Shown piece after piece: positions 21,378-31,421 of a DNA stretch of 64,000 bases. The notes below the pieces were generated by a model, which was not told the origin of the DNA, did no database searches, and was given only the letters and a program-made list of their open reading frames with translations. Source of the DNA: Wyeomyia smithii (taxonomy: Eukaryota > Arthropoda > Insecta > Diptera > Culicidae); the NCBI RefSeq assembly GCF_029784165.1, contig NC_073696.1, positions 177,313,825 through 177,377,824 of the forward strand, read 5' to 3'. The first letter of the stretch is position 1. Each line of letters begins with the position of its first letter. The translations under genes and the position numbers were made by a program.

Positions 21378-21732
21378 CTATCAGTAAAGTTTTTCTCTTA
21401 CTGATATTGGCAGATATTTTGTACGAGAAGTAGATACTCTACAGTCACATAATTTTGACATGGGCGCAACTAAGAAAAAATTTTAGGGGGGTTATTTTTT
21501 CTAACTTTTCATTGAAAAAATATCGATGAAATAACGATTGAAAAATATATCGATTAACGCTTAAAATGCTTTTTTAATTCAATATTGTGTAATAACGTAT
21601 CATAACAAAAAAAAAAAAAAACAATACAATAAAGAAGATCATTCCAATCGGGATTGAATCTCCGAACTAATGGATTGAAGCGTCAACGCCAATCTCTTTC
21701 AGCAAAGCTGATTTAGTATTGAGTAGAACTAG

Positions 21733-23264
21733 ATATGGTCGGTGTTAAGTCAGACCGGACCAAGGGACATTTTGATCATTTCGAGAAAAACGAGTTTGAA
21801 GTTTGTTGCTCTGGGAATTTTGAAGTTTTAATATTTTTGCGCAGTTTTGATGTTATAAGTTGGAGTAACTCTCTAACTGTATCATGCAATGTGACAATTA
21901 AAAAAAAGGAGTGCCGTGAGCTCAAAAAAAAAAGGTTTGTAACTGATTAAATGTACTTGGTCCACTCTGATTGAATCAAAGAAGAATCATTAATGACTTG
22001 GTCCATTATGACTGAACAATTGAACAAATAATTTTAGTCCATTGATCGTCTAACAGTCAAAAAGTCAAACTGTGTTTGTTTCAACAAATCAATGGTAGGA
22101 GCGGAATGTTTTAATGGTACAAAAATATGGTTAATTCACTCAATTAAGTTATTCGTAATCATCCACTTTCTCTGCAACTTTGGCCAAAATTGCCGTAGAA
22201 TTGATAATGGACTCGATGGTTTCCTCGTGTTTTGGTACTGGAATTTCTGTCACGTTTGGATGTAGTGCTTCAAGGACAGCTTCATGAAAAGTTGGCTCAG
22301 GCTCTCCATTATTGATTAGAAAATAATATTGAATAGATATTGACAACATGGTTTACACACTTAAATGTCAATCGAGTCAGCTTCTTCTTGTATTAATATG
22401 AAAGGTCTTCTCCAAACAATCGCTTGTATTGCCTTTAGCTTCGTAATTTCATTACGGGCATAAATCTAATTAGCTTGCATAAAACAGTAACAAACATACA
22501 CTTACCACTTATTTCAACCTCCTGAGGATATAATTCATTGGTAAAATCATCAAGTTTCAAGTCAGTATTACTACTGTAACTTGAACTTCTTTCTGAAATT
22601 GTGGAATGTTGTGTCACCCGCACAAGTGACTAACGTTTTTTATTTACGTGTTCAATCAGAGTGGACCATGTACATTTTCCTCATTTACTGGTAAAGTATA
22701 CTTTTTTGACTAACGGGCAAAGAAGCATTCCGATAAGTTGCCTGATAGTGTTGAAATTTATCTATGTTGACTTCAAACCGATGCTGTAAATTCCGATAAT
22801 TTCAACTTTTTTCTGCTTAACATATGGTTCACTTTGTCTGCACACTATAAGGCATGATATCAGGTCATGTTAGTGACAGCAATAAACGGTCCAAAAACAC
22901 ATTCAAAACCACGGCAGTGCGTGAAACTTCACAGATTCCGATGGGGGAGTGAGTGAAAGAGTTCTCTGATACAAAGAAATCCATAAAAACGCTTGAAAAT
23001 TCTTCCGTTCGTTCGCTTTCATCAATAGCTGACCGAAGGCAGTCTCCTGGAAAATAAACACTTGGTCCATTCTGACTGAACACTGTAATCGCTTTTCATT
23101 AGTCATGCAGACAAAAATCATGCTGTTATTTCTGCTGTTTTAGAGATAAATAAAATCTGATTGTTGTGTGATGTAGCTTAAGAAAATCTTCATCCAATAC
23201 TATCGTTAACTCGTTTTTTTCCAATTTTGCGACTTGGTCCGGTCTGACTTAACACCGACCATAT
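21733..23264. mobile_element. TIR transposon with perfect 32-bp inverted ends
   Basis: 21733-21764 and 23233-23264 are exact inverted copies of 32 bp starting ATATGGTCGGTGTTAAG. Inside, degenerate copies of the TIR core (CTTGGTCCA-T-TGA-TGAA) occur at 21956, 21997, 23061 (direct) and 22650-22669 (inverted). The pair at 21950-21976 and 22650-22676 is itself a good inverted repeat enclosing about 700 bp. Two short minus-strand frames (22149-22349 and 22435-22623) have coding-like composition. I do not recognise the superfamily. Confidence 0.75.
22149..22629 (-). pseudogene. Possible spliced ORF inside the 32-bp-TIR element
   Basis: On the minus strand, 22629-22506 is open and bounded by an acceptor-like CGTTAG and a donor-like GTAAGT (22505-22500). 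It encodes a Ser/Asp-rich segment (ERSSSYSSNTDLKLDDFTNE). Downstream, 22349-22149 is open with acidic, helix-like sequence (TFHEAVLEALHPNVTEIPVP) up to a stop. These could be exons of an element gene, but no start codon, transposase motif or phase agreement has been shown. Function unknown. Confidence 0.3.
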
Positions 23265-23343
23265 GATAATCTATTCGCTTCTCTAGATATGATACTGAAA
23301 AGCTTCTCTCCGCAGGTTGAGAAGAAGTATGAAATGGACCTAT

Positions 23344-23918
23344 GGGGCCGTTCATAAACCACGTGGTCATGTTTTGATCACTTTTTATACCCCCCGTACA
23401 CCCCCGTGGTCTTTCGTGGTCTTTTGGCCAAACAAACCCCCCCCCCCTTGCGACTTTAACCACGCGGCCTTTTAATTTTTCAAGTGCCAAAATTTCACTT
23501 ATTTATTGTTGAACTTTCAGTACATTCTATACAGTCGAATTCCTTTATAGCGACATCGCAAGGGACTGTCGTTAGAGCGAACTGTCGCAATAATACGCAG
23601 ATACAAAGCAATATGTAGAACAGAAGGTACCGTTGAGAATGTCGTTATAAATTTAGCAATGTCGTTATAGAGAGATTCGACTGTACTATTGTCGCAATAA
23701 AGAATGACAAGTATGAGTTCTGGTATGCCGTTATAGAGGAAGGTCGTAATAGTGAAATGTCGCAATAAAACGAAGAATTTAAATTAATAAATTATAAGTC
23801 AGAAAAAATAACACGTGGTCATTTTGTTAATCCCCCCACCCCCGTGCGTGGTCTTTCGTGGTCTTTTGACAAACCCCCCGTCCCCCTCTTTATGACCACG
23901 TGGTTTAGGAACGGCCCC
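23344..23918. mobile_element. MITE with 27-bp TIRs containing ACCACGTGGT
   Basis: Ends are GGGGCCGTTC-taaACCACGTGGTCAT at 23344 and its inverse at 23892-23918, with one mismatch in 27. Flanks are TAT on both sides (23341-23343 and 23919-23921), fitting a TA or TAT duplication. A second inverted pair of gTGGTCTTTCGTGGTCTTTTG words lies just inside each end, so the whole unit can fold. A smaller TIR element sits within it (23532-23683). Confidence 0.8.
23532..23683. mobile_element. 152-bp TA-flanked mini-element (pogo/mariner-like ends)
   Basis: The left end CAGTCGAATTCCTTTATAGC and the inverted right end CAGTCGAATCTCTCTATAAC are flanked by TA on both sides (23530-23531 and 23684-23685). TA duplication and CAG... 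ends fit Tc1/mariner or pogo-type MITEs. It lies inside the MITE at 23344-23918. Similar words (gtcgcaataa, cgttatagag) follow up to 23770, perhaps debris of a sister copy. Confidence 0.7.
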
Positions 23919-24319
23919 TATGTAGAATACAACCTTTCTGTGAAAAATTCTGAGTGGGGACTAGACAATTTCTTGTGTGAGATGGGAGCTCTTTTTGCGA
24001 AATTCAAAAGCTCTTATGTCCGAAAGCGAATTAATATAATTTTTGGCGATTGACTAATTTTTATCAAAATGAACAATACAGATTGGATTGGATTTCTCTA
24101 ATGTAAACCTAAATCACCAAACATATGCAATATTGTCAACGAAAAACAATGTCGAGCGAAGCTGAATTAAGCAACGCTAACAACAAATGTAGGAAGCGTT
24201 GATAATTTGCTTAAAACTTAAATGCAAATTACTGATATTTAACTGATAGAAATCAGTAACGAGTTAGAAATTACTGATAGTTATCAGTAAGAATTTTTAA
24301 TGATAGTTTCCATCACTAT

Positions 24320-24445
24320 TAGGGCCAATGTTAGGTAGTGAGGCCTCTGTAACACTTTGTAAAAATCTGTCTGAAGTGAAGAGTAACCGAGTACGGTCTA
24401 ATAAATAATTTTTAAAAAGCTAAATTAATTTGATGAACTTTTAAG
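24320..24445 (+). repeat. Gypsy family A LTR, right part
   Basis: Continues the LTR interrupted at 20920. It ends immediately before a primer-binding site, which identifies it as LTR. AATAAA (24399-24405 region) could be a polyadenylation signal. Confidence 0.55.
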
Positions 24446-24721
24446 TGGCGCAGTCGGCGCGGATTATTGACTTTGATTAAAAACCGCATTTAGTGCATCC
24501 GCGAGTGAACGTTGTGCGATTAGCGTTTCTAATCACGAACAAAATCCGCGAACCTTTTTGAGTTCCCGCGAAAGGATATCGTGGACACGGAGCAACATAT
24601 AATATCGTAAGTAACTAATTGTCGTATACTAACTCTTTTGTACGGCATCGTTAATCATAAACAAACAAATTTCGAATTAAATCATTGACCCGCGCAAGTA
24701 ACAAAAAGCAAAATGCAGCGT
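24446..24721 (+). promoter_or_regulatory. Second TGGCGCAGTCG primer site and leader (gypsy family A)
   Basis: TGGCGCAGTCGGCGCGG at 24446-24462 is the same primer-site type as at 17684. A leader follows, with ATCGTAAGTAACT near 24605 that looks like a splice donor, as used for env messages in errantivirus-type gypsy. At 24722 an LTR of another family begins, so nothing of gag remains. Confidence 0.6.
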
Positions 24722-25050
24722 TGCAATTTTGATGCTCGTTACTCCAGCTGTTTCCAGTAGGAGCCCAAGTTGGCCATACATGTAAATACACACATAGAAT
24801 TAAGTATTTCGGCAATTGCATTTGCCTAAAAAAGCGAATCGATTTTAATAAAGAATGAGATTAATTAATTAGCATTCCGCAGCCACTGGTCTACTCCAGT
24901 TCGTCTCACCGGAAAAGCTATAAGAACAAAGAGGTCTTATCATTGCGAACGGGTTGACTTTCGTCGACTCCGTCACCGCTATTAGAGGAACCTCCCGAAG
25001 TTCCACCGGTTGTTCTGCACCAAGATTTTATAATTTAAAAAGTTATTAAA
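24722..25050 (+). repeat. Gypsy family B LTR, copy 1
   Basis: About 330 bp, shared with 40108-40365 and 45542-45875. Shared blocks include TTTCGGCAATTGCATTTGCC, then AATAAAGAATGAG, ggtctactccagttcgtctc and ccggttgttc. The TATA box seen in the other copies (TATAAAAG) is changed here to CTAAAAAAG at about 24830. It is followed at once by a primer-binding site. Confidence 0.75.
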
Positions 25051-25062
25051 TGGCGACCGTTA
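25051..25062 (+). promoter_or_regulatory. Primer-binding site, TGGCGACCG type
   Basis: TGGCGACCGTTA follows the LTR directly. TGGCGACCG is the Arg-tRNA-type primer site of the mdg1/412 group (established knowledge), which fits the long leader that follows. Confidence 0.6.
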
Positions 25063-25638
25063 GTGAAAAGCCTGCAATCACCGAATTGCAGAGAAGTCCG
25101 CGATGCCGCGTAAAATGAGATACCAGTACTAGTAAAACAGTAGAAGTGCAGAAGTTCGCGACCAAGAAATGAAAAGTGAAACAAAGTTATAACGAACCAA
25201 AGTGAAAGCTCAAATATACGACGATGGACACTTTAATCCAACAATGAACGACGGCATCGGTACATAGAACGTTGAGACAATAAATATTAGCGATGAAAAG
25301 AAAAAGAAAAAGGACAATGCGTAAGTGCGAAAAATGAAGGAAAAATCAATTACAAAAGTTTACATGGCAAATACACGCGATCTGAACAGTTAGAAGCAAA
25401 AACTATTTGAGACAATGAAAATTTTGCAGAAGCATAGTGATGCCATCGTGGCCCTTCGAACATTGTCCCATTCATTGCACTACATGAAGAACAATTGACG
25501 AAAGATAGGCATTCATTACTGTGCCAGAAGTGAAAACCGTTGTGTGAAAAACAGTAACTGAAATGTGCAATAACGAAATATAAAAAGTGTTGTAAGGGCA
25601 ACTATCTCGCCCATTTAAGAGATAAACAGTGTCTAATA
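25063..25638 (+). other. Gypsy family B leader, left part
   Basis: A-rich, stop-filled sequence with no gag start. It is split at 25651 by the I element and continues at 31422. Long leaders of this kind occur in mdg1/412-like elements. Confidence 0.45.
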
Positions 25639-25964
25639 AACATAAAAAATCATTCCGCGTCGAACACTCGACAGAAACGGACGTGCAAAGTGGTCGTTCT
25701 ATTACAATCCGGTCTGTGTGTACGAATAGCCAAACAAAAGAGTGTATTATTCAAGGCCATCAGTTGACAGTCGAGTCCGTGTCGCTGTGCTGAGTGATCT
25801 CACACCCGGCTCACTGCTGGTGGCTGTATTGGTGCTGCTGTACTGGTGCTGCTGGCTGCTTTGGGTGCAGCTTCGAACGATCGGACAACCACTGCTGGAA
25901 GGAAGAAGTAAAGAGGTACGTGTTCTTGTCGGCGCTAGTTCGCTAGTGCGCTACATTTAGCGCG

Positions 25965-27335
25965 ATGGATATAGATCCCTCGCCTCCCGTGCCACCATCC
26001 CCGAACCCCCCTGACCCTGACCCTTCTGTTACCCCCTCCCCTGTTCATTCTCCAGTCCCCCCTCGCCCCAGGCTTTACCCGGACGGATCTCAACAGGGCA
26101 GCTATACTGTTTATTTTCGTCCAAAGGCAGGAGTGAATTCAAAGCGATTAAACATACTGCAAATTTCAAAAGACCTGACGAAGGGGTACAAGGCCGTGAC
26201 CGAAATTTCCAAGGTCCGACCTAACAAGCTCCGTGTCGTGGTCAGTGATCTGGCACAGGCCAATGCTATCGCTTGCTCTGAGCTCTTCACACGCGAGTAT
26301 CGCGTTTACATACCCGCACGAGACGTGGAGATCGACGGTGTCATAACCGATTCGAGTCTGTCTGTCGAGTGTATCCTAAAAAGCGCAACCGGTTGCTTCA
26401 AAAATACCGAAACACAGGCGAAGATTTTGGATTGTAAGCAATTGCGGTCCATGTCTCTCGTCGGCGGTAAAAAAGTTTACACTCCGTCAGACTCGTTTCG
26501 CGTTGCGTTTGCCGGATCTGCACTCCCTAGCCACGTCTCGATCGACCGGGTTCGTCTGCCTGTGCGATTGTATGTACCCCGTGTTATGAATTGCACCAAT
26601 TGCAAGCAGTTAGGCCACACAGCCGCCTACTGCTGCAATGAGGCACGATGTAGCAAGTGTGGGGAGACTCATGCGGAAGATTCTTGCAGTGTTAATGCTG
26701 AAAAATGTATTCACTGTGGGGAAAACCAGCATGAGCTCTCCACATGCCCGGTGTACATGCAGCGCAGAGATAAAATCAAGCGGTCACTTAAGGAGCGTTC
26801 AAAGCGTTCTTACGCTGAGATGCTGAAGAAGACCGTGACCACTTCTACCATAACATCGAACCCCTTTGATCTGTTGCCCTCCGATGAAACCGATTCTGAC
26901 GATTCATCAGCGGGAACATCTTATGCCAATCCTGGGGAGTCTAGGAAGAGGAAAAATGTTTCTTCTCCTAAACTTCCCCGTAAAGGTCCTAAGATTTCCC
27001 AAAGTGTAATGAAAAGTACGAACAAACCAAACAGTGCTGCGGAAAAACCGAAGCAAACTCCTCCTGGGCTTGCAAAGTTAAAGTCCCAGAAGGAGTTCCC
27101 AGCACTGCCAGGAACATCTAAAACCCCAGTTGTTCCTTTTGCACATCCAGTTGATGAAACAAACTCTGGATTAGTGAAATTTTCTGACATTGTGGACTGG
27201 ATTTTTGAAAATTTCAATATACCCGATCCAATTAAAATTTTTCTTACAGCATTCCTCCCAACAGTTAGATCATTTTTGAAGCAGTTGACTGCCCAATGGC
27301 CCCTCCTTGCAGCGATTGTATCCTTCGATGCCTAA
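25965..27335 (+). CDS. I-clade ORF1 protein (Gag-like, three CCHC zinc knuckles)
   Basis: 456 residues, intact. The N-terminus is Pro-rich (residues 5-38). A middle domain of about residues 45-200 would be the RRM-like self-association region. Three zinc knuckles follow from about residue 210: CTNCKQLGHTAAYC, CSKCGETHAEDSC and CIHCGENQHELSTC. A basic, Ser-rich tail follows. The protein should coat element RNA and assemble ribonucleoprotein. The ATG at 25965 comes shortly after an in-frame-free 5' UTR; a 72-codon open frame with a Leu/Trp-rich middle ends five bases upstream (25742-25960) and is probably not a gene. ORF2 overlaps its last 29 bases in another frame. Confidence 0.88.
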   Translation: MDIDPSPPVPPSPNPPDPDPSVTPSPVHSPVPPRPRLYPDGSQQGSYTVYFRPKAGVNSKRLNILQISKDLTKGYKAVTEISKVRPNKLRVVVSDLAQANAIACSELFTREYRVYIPARDVEIDGVITDSSLSVECILKSATGCFKNTETQAKILDCKQLRSMSLVGGKKVYTPSDSFRVAFAGSALPSHVSIDRVRLPVRLYVPRVMNCTNCKQLGHTAAYCCNEARCSKCGETHAEDSCSVNAEKCIHCGENQHELSTCPVYMQRRDKIKRSLKERSKRSYAEMLKKTVTTSTITSNPFDLLPSDETDSDDSSAGTSYANPGESRKRKNVSSPKLPRKGPKISQSVMKSTNKPNSAAEKPKQTPPGLAKLKSQKEFPALPGTSKTPVVPFAHPVDETNSGLVKFSDIVDWIFENFNIPDPIKIFLTAFLPTVRSFLKQLTAQWPLLAAIVSFDA

Positions 27336-28764
27336 TTCAACTGCGTATATGAAGGATTCTATCTCTGTCTTACAGTGGAATTGTAGAAGTATTTTACCAA
27401 AAATTGATTCGTTTAAAGTTTTGATAAATAAAAACAAATGCGATGCATTTTCCCTTTGTGAAACTTGGCTTACTTCAAATATTGATCTCAACTTCCATGA
27501 TTTTAATATTATTCGCCTTGATCGAGACACCCCATATGGAGGAGTACTTTTAGGGATTAAAAAGTGCTATTCTTTCTATCGTATTAACCTCCCCTCGATT
27601 CCAGGCATCGAAGTTGTCGCATGTCAAATGACAATACAAGGTAAAGAGCTTTGTATTGCCTCAATATATATTCCTCCCAGAGCACAGGTTGGGCAACGGC
27701 TGCTCTTCGATTTAATAGAACTTCTTCCCTCGCCACGTTTGATTTTGGGAGACTTCAACTCTCATGGCGTGGCTTGGGGTTCCCCATACAATGATAACCG
27801 CTCCTCTTTAATCTATAACCTTTGCGATGACTTCGACATGACTATTTTAAACAACGGTGAAATGACACGTATCCCGAAACGTCCAGCGCGCCCAAGCGCT
27901 TTGGATCTATCCTTATGTTCGACGTCGCTACGGTTGGATTGCACATGGAAGGTAATCCTTGATCCTCACGGTAGCGACCATTTGCCTATTCTTATTTCAA
28001 TTAATAACGGGTCGACTCGCATGCGACCAATTGACATTCCGTATGACCTCACACGGAATGTCGATTGGAAGTTATACGAGGAAATGATTTCAAAAGCGGT
28101 CGAGTCGATTCAACATCATCCACCACTTGAAGAATACAACCTCCTCGCGGGCTTGATTCTCGACGCCGCGTTGCAAGCCCAAACGAAGAAATATCCCGGC
28201 GTAACGATCAAAGAACGGCCTCCCACTCCGTGGTGGGACCAAGAGTGCTCCGATGTCTACACGCAAAGATCCGACGCGTTTAAGGCCTACCAGAAGGGAG
28301 GTATACCTGGCGACTATATACGGTATTCGGAGCTTAATACCAAGCTTAAAAGTTTGGCTAAAGCAAAGAAACGCGGATATTGGCGTCGGTTCGTGAACGA
28401 GACGTCGAGGGAGACATCGATGAGCACTCTTTGGAACACAGCCCGAAGAATGCGGAATCGCGTAACGGTCAACGAAAGCGAGGAGTCTTCAAGTCGGTGG
28501 ATATTCGATTTTGCCAGGAAAGTATGTCCGGACTCTGTTCCTGAGCAAAACATTGTTCGCGATGCGTCTCCGGGCCACGACGCGATAGAATCACCTTTTA
28601 CGATGGCAGAATTTTCAGTTGCCCTCCTGTCCTGTAACAATAACGCGCCTGGGTTAGATAGAATCAAATTCAACTTGTTGAAGAATCTATCCGGCAATGC
28701 CAAGAGGCGCTTGTTGAACTTGTTCAATAAGTTCCTGGAGCAAAACATTGTACCGCAGGATTGA
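27307..28764 (+). pseudogene. I-clade ORF2, first part: AP endonuclease and RT fingers
   Basis: 485 codons up to a TGA. The endonuclease nicks target DNA to prime reverse transcription. Its motifs are complete: SVLQWNCRSI, CETWL, LILGDFNSHGVAWGS and GSDHLPILI. The RT N-terminus begins at about residue 440 (NNNAPGLDRIKFNLLKNL). The frame stops at 28762-28764 inside IVPQD-stop-RQVKVIAI, where related proteins have Trp, so a single G-to-A change (TGG to TGA) is the likely cause. A start at 27307 or 27328 is possible, both overlapping ORF1. Confidence 0.85.
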
Positions 28765-31014
28765 AGGCAAGTGAAGGTGATCGCCATCCAAAAACCAGGG
28801 AAACCAGCTTCTGATCACAACTCTTATAGGCCGATTGCAATGCTATCCTGTATCCGGAAATTGATGGAAAAAATGATACTCCGTCGTTTAGACCATTGGG
28901 TCGAATCAAATGGTCTACTATCAGATACTCAATTTGGCTTCCGCCGTGCCAAAGGGACGAATGATTGTCTTGCGTTGCTTTCAACAGATATTCAGCTGGC
29001 GTATGCTCGCAAAGAACAAATGGCGTCTGCGTTTTTGGACATAAAGGGGGCTTTTGATTCCGTTTCTATTGACATTCTTTCGGGTAAACTTCACCGACAA
29101 GGATTTTCTCCAATTTTGAACAATTTTTTGCACAATTTGTTGTCCGAAAAGCACATGCATTTTACGCACGGCGATTTGGCAACTTTTCGCATTAGCTACA
29201 TGGGTCTTCCCCAGGGCTCATGTTTAAGCCCCCTTCTTTACAACTTTTATGTAAATGACATCGACGAATGTCTGGCAAATTCATGCACGATAAGACAACT
29301 TGCAGACGACAGTGTAATCTCTGTTATAGGAGCCAAAGCTGCCGATTTGCAAGGACCATTGCAAGATACCTTGGACAATTTGTCTGCTTGGGCTTTACAG
29401 CTAGGTATCGAATTCTCTCCGGAGAAGACTGAGATAGTAGTTTTTTCTAGGAAGCATGAACCTGCTCAGCTTCAAACACAATTAATGGGTAAAACGATTT
29501 CTCAGGTTTTGGTACACAAATATCTTGGTGTCTGGTTCGACTCTAAAAGCACCTGGGGTTGTCACGTGAGGTATCTGATGAAAAAATGTCAACAAAGAGT
29601 GAATTTTCTTCGTACAATAACCGGACAATGGTGGGGAGCCCACCCAGGAGACCTTATAAGGCTTTACCAAACAACGATACTGTCTGTTATTGAGTACGGG
29701 TGTTTCTGCTTCCGCTCCGCAGCAAACACACATTTGATCAAACTGGAGCGAATACAATATCGTTGTTTGCGTATCGCCTTGGGTTGCATGCAGTCGACCC
29801 ATACGATGAGTTTGGAGATCTTAGCTGGAGTACTACCATTGAAAAACCGCTTCTGGAGCCTGTCTTCTCGTATTCTAATCAAATGTGAGGTCATGAACCG
29901 TCCCGTGATTGAAAATTTTGGAAGGTTAATCGAACTTAATTCTCAAACCCGTTTTATGACATTGTATTTCCATCACATGTCCCAAAATATTAACCCTTCT
30001 TCGAATATTCCAAATCGTGTCGACTTATCAAATACTTCTGATTCTACTGTGTTTTTCGATACATCCATGATAGAAGAAACTCGTGGAATCCCGGATCATT
30101 TACGCGTGCAGCAGATCCCTAAAATTTTTTCCAATAAATATCGAAACATCAACTGCGACAATATGTACTACACTGACGGATCACTTCTTGATGGGTCCAC
30201 TGGCTTCGGTATCTTCAATAACAATTTAACCGTCTCCCATAAGCTCGATAATCCTGCTTCTGTTTACGTCGCAGAATTAGCTGCAATTCAGTACACCCTA
30301 GGGATTATCGAAAAAATGCCCACGGACCATTATTTCATCTTTACGGACAGTCTCAGTTCCATTGAGGCTCTCCGATCGATGAAAGATGTTAAGCACTCTC
30401 CGTATTTCCTGGGGAAAATACGGGAACATCTGAGTGCTTTATCCGAAAAATCTACTCAGATTACCTTAGCGTGGGTCCCTTCTCACTGCTCGATACCGGG
30501 TAATGAGAAAGCGGACTCTTTGGCTAAGGTGGGCGCAACAAACGGTGATATTTATGTAAGACCAATTGCCTTTAATGAATTTTTCGCATTTGTACGTCAG
30601 AATACGATCATCAGTTGGCAAAATTCTTGGACCAAGGGGGAACTGGGAAGGTGGTTACATTCCATAATCCCCAAGGTATCGACGAACCCGTGGTTCAAGG
30701 GGTTGGATGTAGGTCGGGATTTCATTTGCGTGATGTCCCGGCTTATGTCCAATCACTATAGATTTGACGCGCATCTCCGTCGTGTTGGGCTCGGGGAGAG
30801 TGGTATCTGTGCCTGTGGTGAAGGTTATCACGACATAGAGCACGTTGTTTGGTCATGCCCTGTACACCGTGACGCCAGGTCTACATTAATAGCTTGCCTG
30901 CAGGCCGAAGGTAGGCAGCCGGCTGTTCCTGTTCGTGATGTCTTGGCGAGCCGTGACCTATCCTACATGTCCCTTATATACGTTTTCCTGAAATCCATCC
31001 ACGCCCCAGTTTAG
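28765..31014 (+). pseudogene. I-clade ORF2, second part: RT, RNase H and zinc tail
   Basis: 747 codons in the same frame as the part before the stop. RT motifs are complete: PIAMLSCIRKLMEKM, AFLDIKGAFDSV (A), GLPQGSCLSPLLYNFYVND (B) and QLADDSVI (C). The C-terminal domain leads to RNase H: YYTDGS, AELAAIQYTL, FTDSLSSIEAL and WVPSHCSIPGNEKADSLA. The protein ends with CACGEGYHDIEHVVWSC, the CCHC tail. Apart from the upstream TGA nothing looks broken, so this copy was active recently. Confidence 0.87.
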
Positions 31015-31421
31015 TCCTATCCCCTTCCGCCTACATCCAACCAAACGACAAGAACACGTTAAGACCCCGGATCCGGAAACAGCAATCAGACCCGCACGAT
31101 ACTCTCAAGGCCCGATGGAAACAACCCAATATGCCAGTCCGTAATATCTTGGCCCAGCAGCGGTACAAATTCAATATGCTGCTTACCTATGGCAATGAAA
31201 ACCATCAAACAGCAAACCTGTGCTTTTAATGCAAAATATTCTAGCTTTAAGTTAGATTTAGTTTCAGCTCGTAGTCGGCAGCGAGGATAAAAAATTTGCT
31301 TTTAGTTATTAAGATACTTTAGAAAGTAAGTTACCAGATATAATTGGCGCCGTTAAACATTGAATTGTATTTGTGCCGTGTCAAATAAACTATAGATGAA
31401 GAAAAAAAAAACATAAAAAAT

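Larger units (their letters stand above)
20921..24319. mobile_element. hAT-like TIR element carrying nested insertions
   Basis: The ends are imperfect inverted repeats: ATAGGGATGGGAAAACTATC at 20921 and, read inward from 24319, ATAGTGATGGAAACTATCAT. Further inward both ends carry CTGATAGTTATCAG-like palindromic words. Flanks tagggcct (20913-20920) and tagggcca (24320-24327) form an 8-bp target duplication with one mismatch, the hAT hallmark. No transposase is seen. Most of the 3.4 kb is later insertions: 20978-21377, 21733-23264 and 23344-23918. Confidence 0.7.
25651..31409 (+). mobile_element. I-clade non-LTR retrotransposon, full length, nearly intact
   Basis: The element starts at about 25651 (cattccgcgtcg) and ends in an A-run at 31402-31410. 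AACATAAAAAAT at 25639-25650 and again at 31410-31421 gives a 12-bp target duplication. Between lie a 5' UTR, ORF1 with three zinc knuckles, ORF2 with endonuclease, RT and RNase H, and a 370-bp 3' UTR. ORF1 and RNase H together mark the I superfamily; mosquito I-like elements such as MosquI are the closest type I know. One stop in ORF2 (28762-28764) is the only disabling change seen. Confidence 0.88.

Noticed and set aside
25742..25960. Small upstream gene with a Leu/Trp-rich hydrophobic segment, ending five bases before ORF1
   Set aside because: It lies in the I-element 5' UTR, has unusual repeats of CTG triplets and no recognisable protein pattern. Chance frame more likely.
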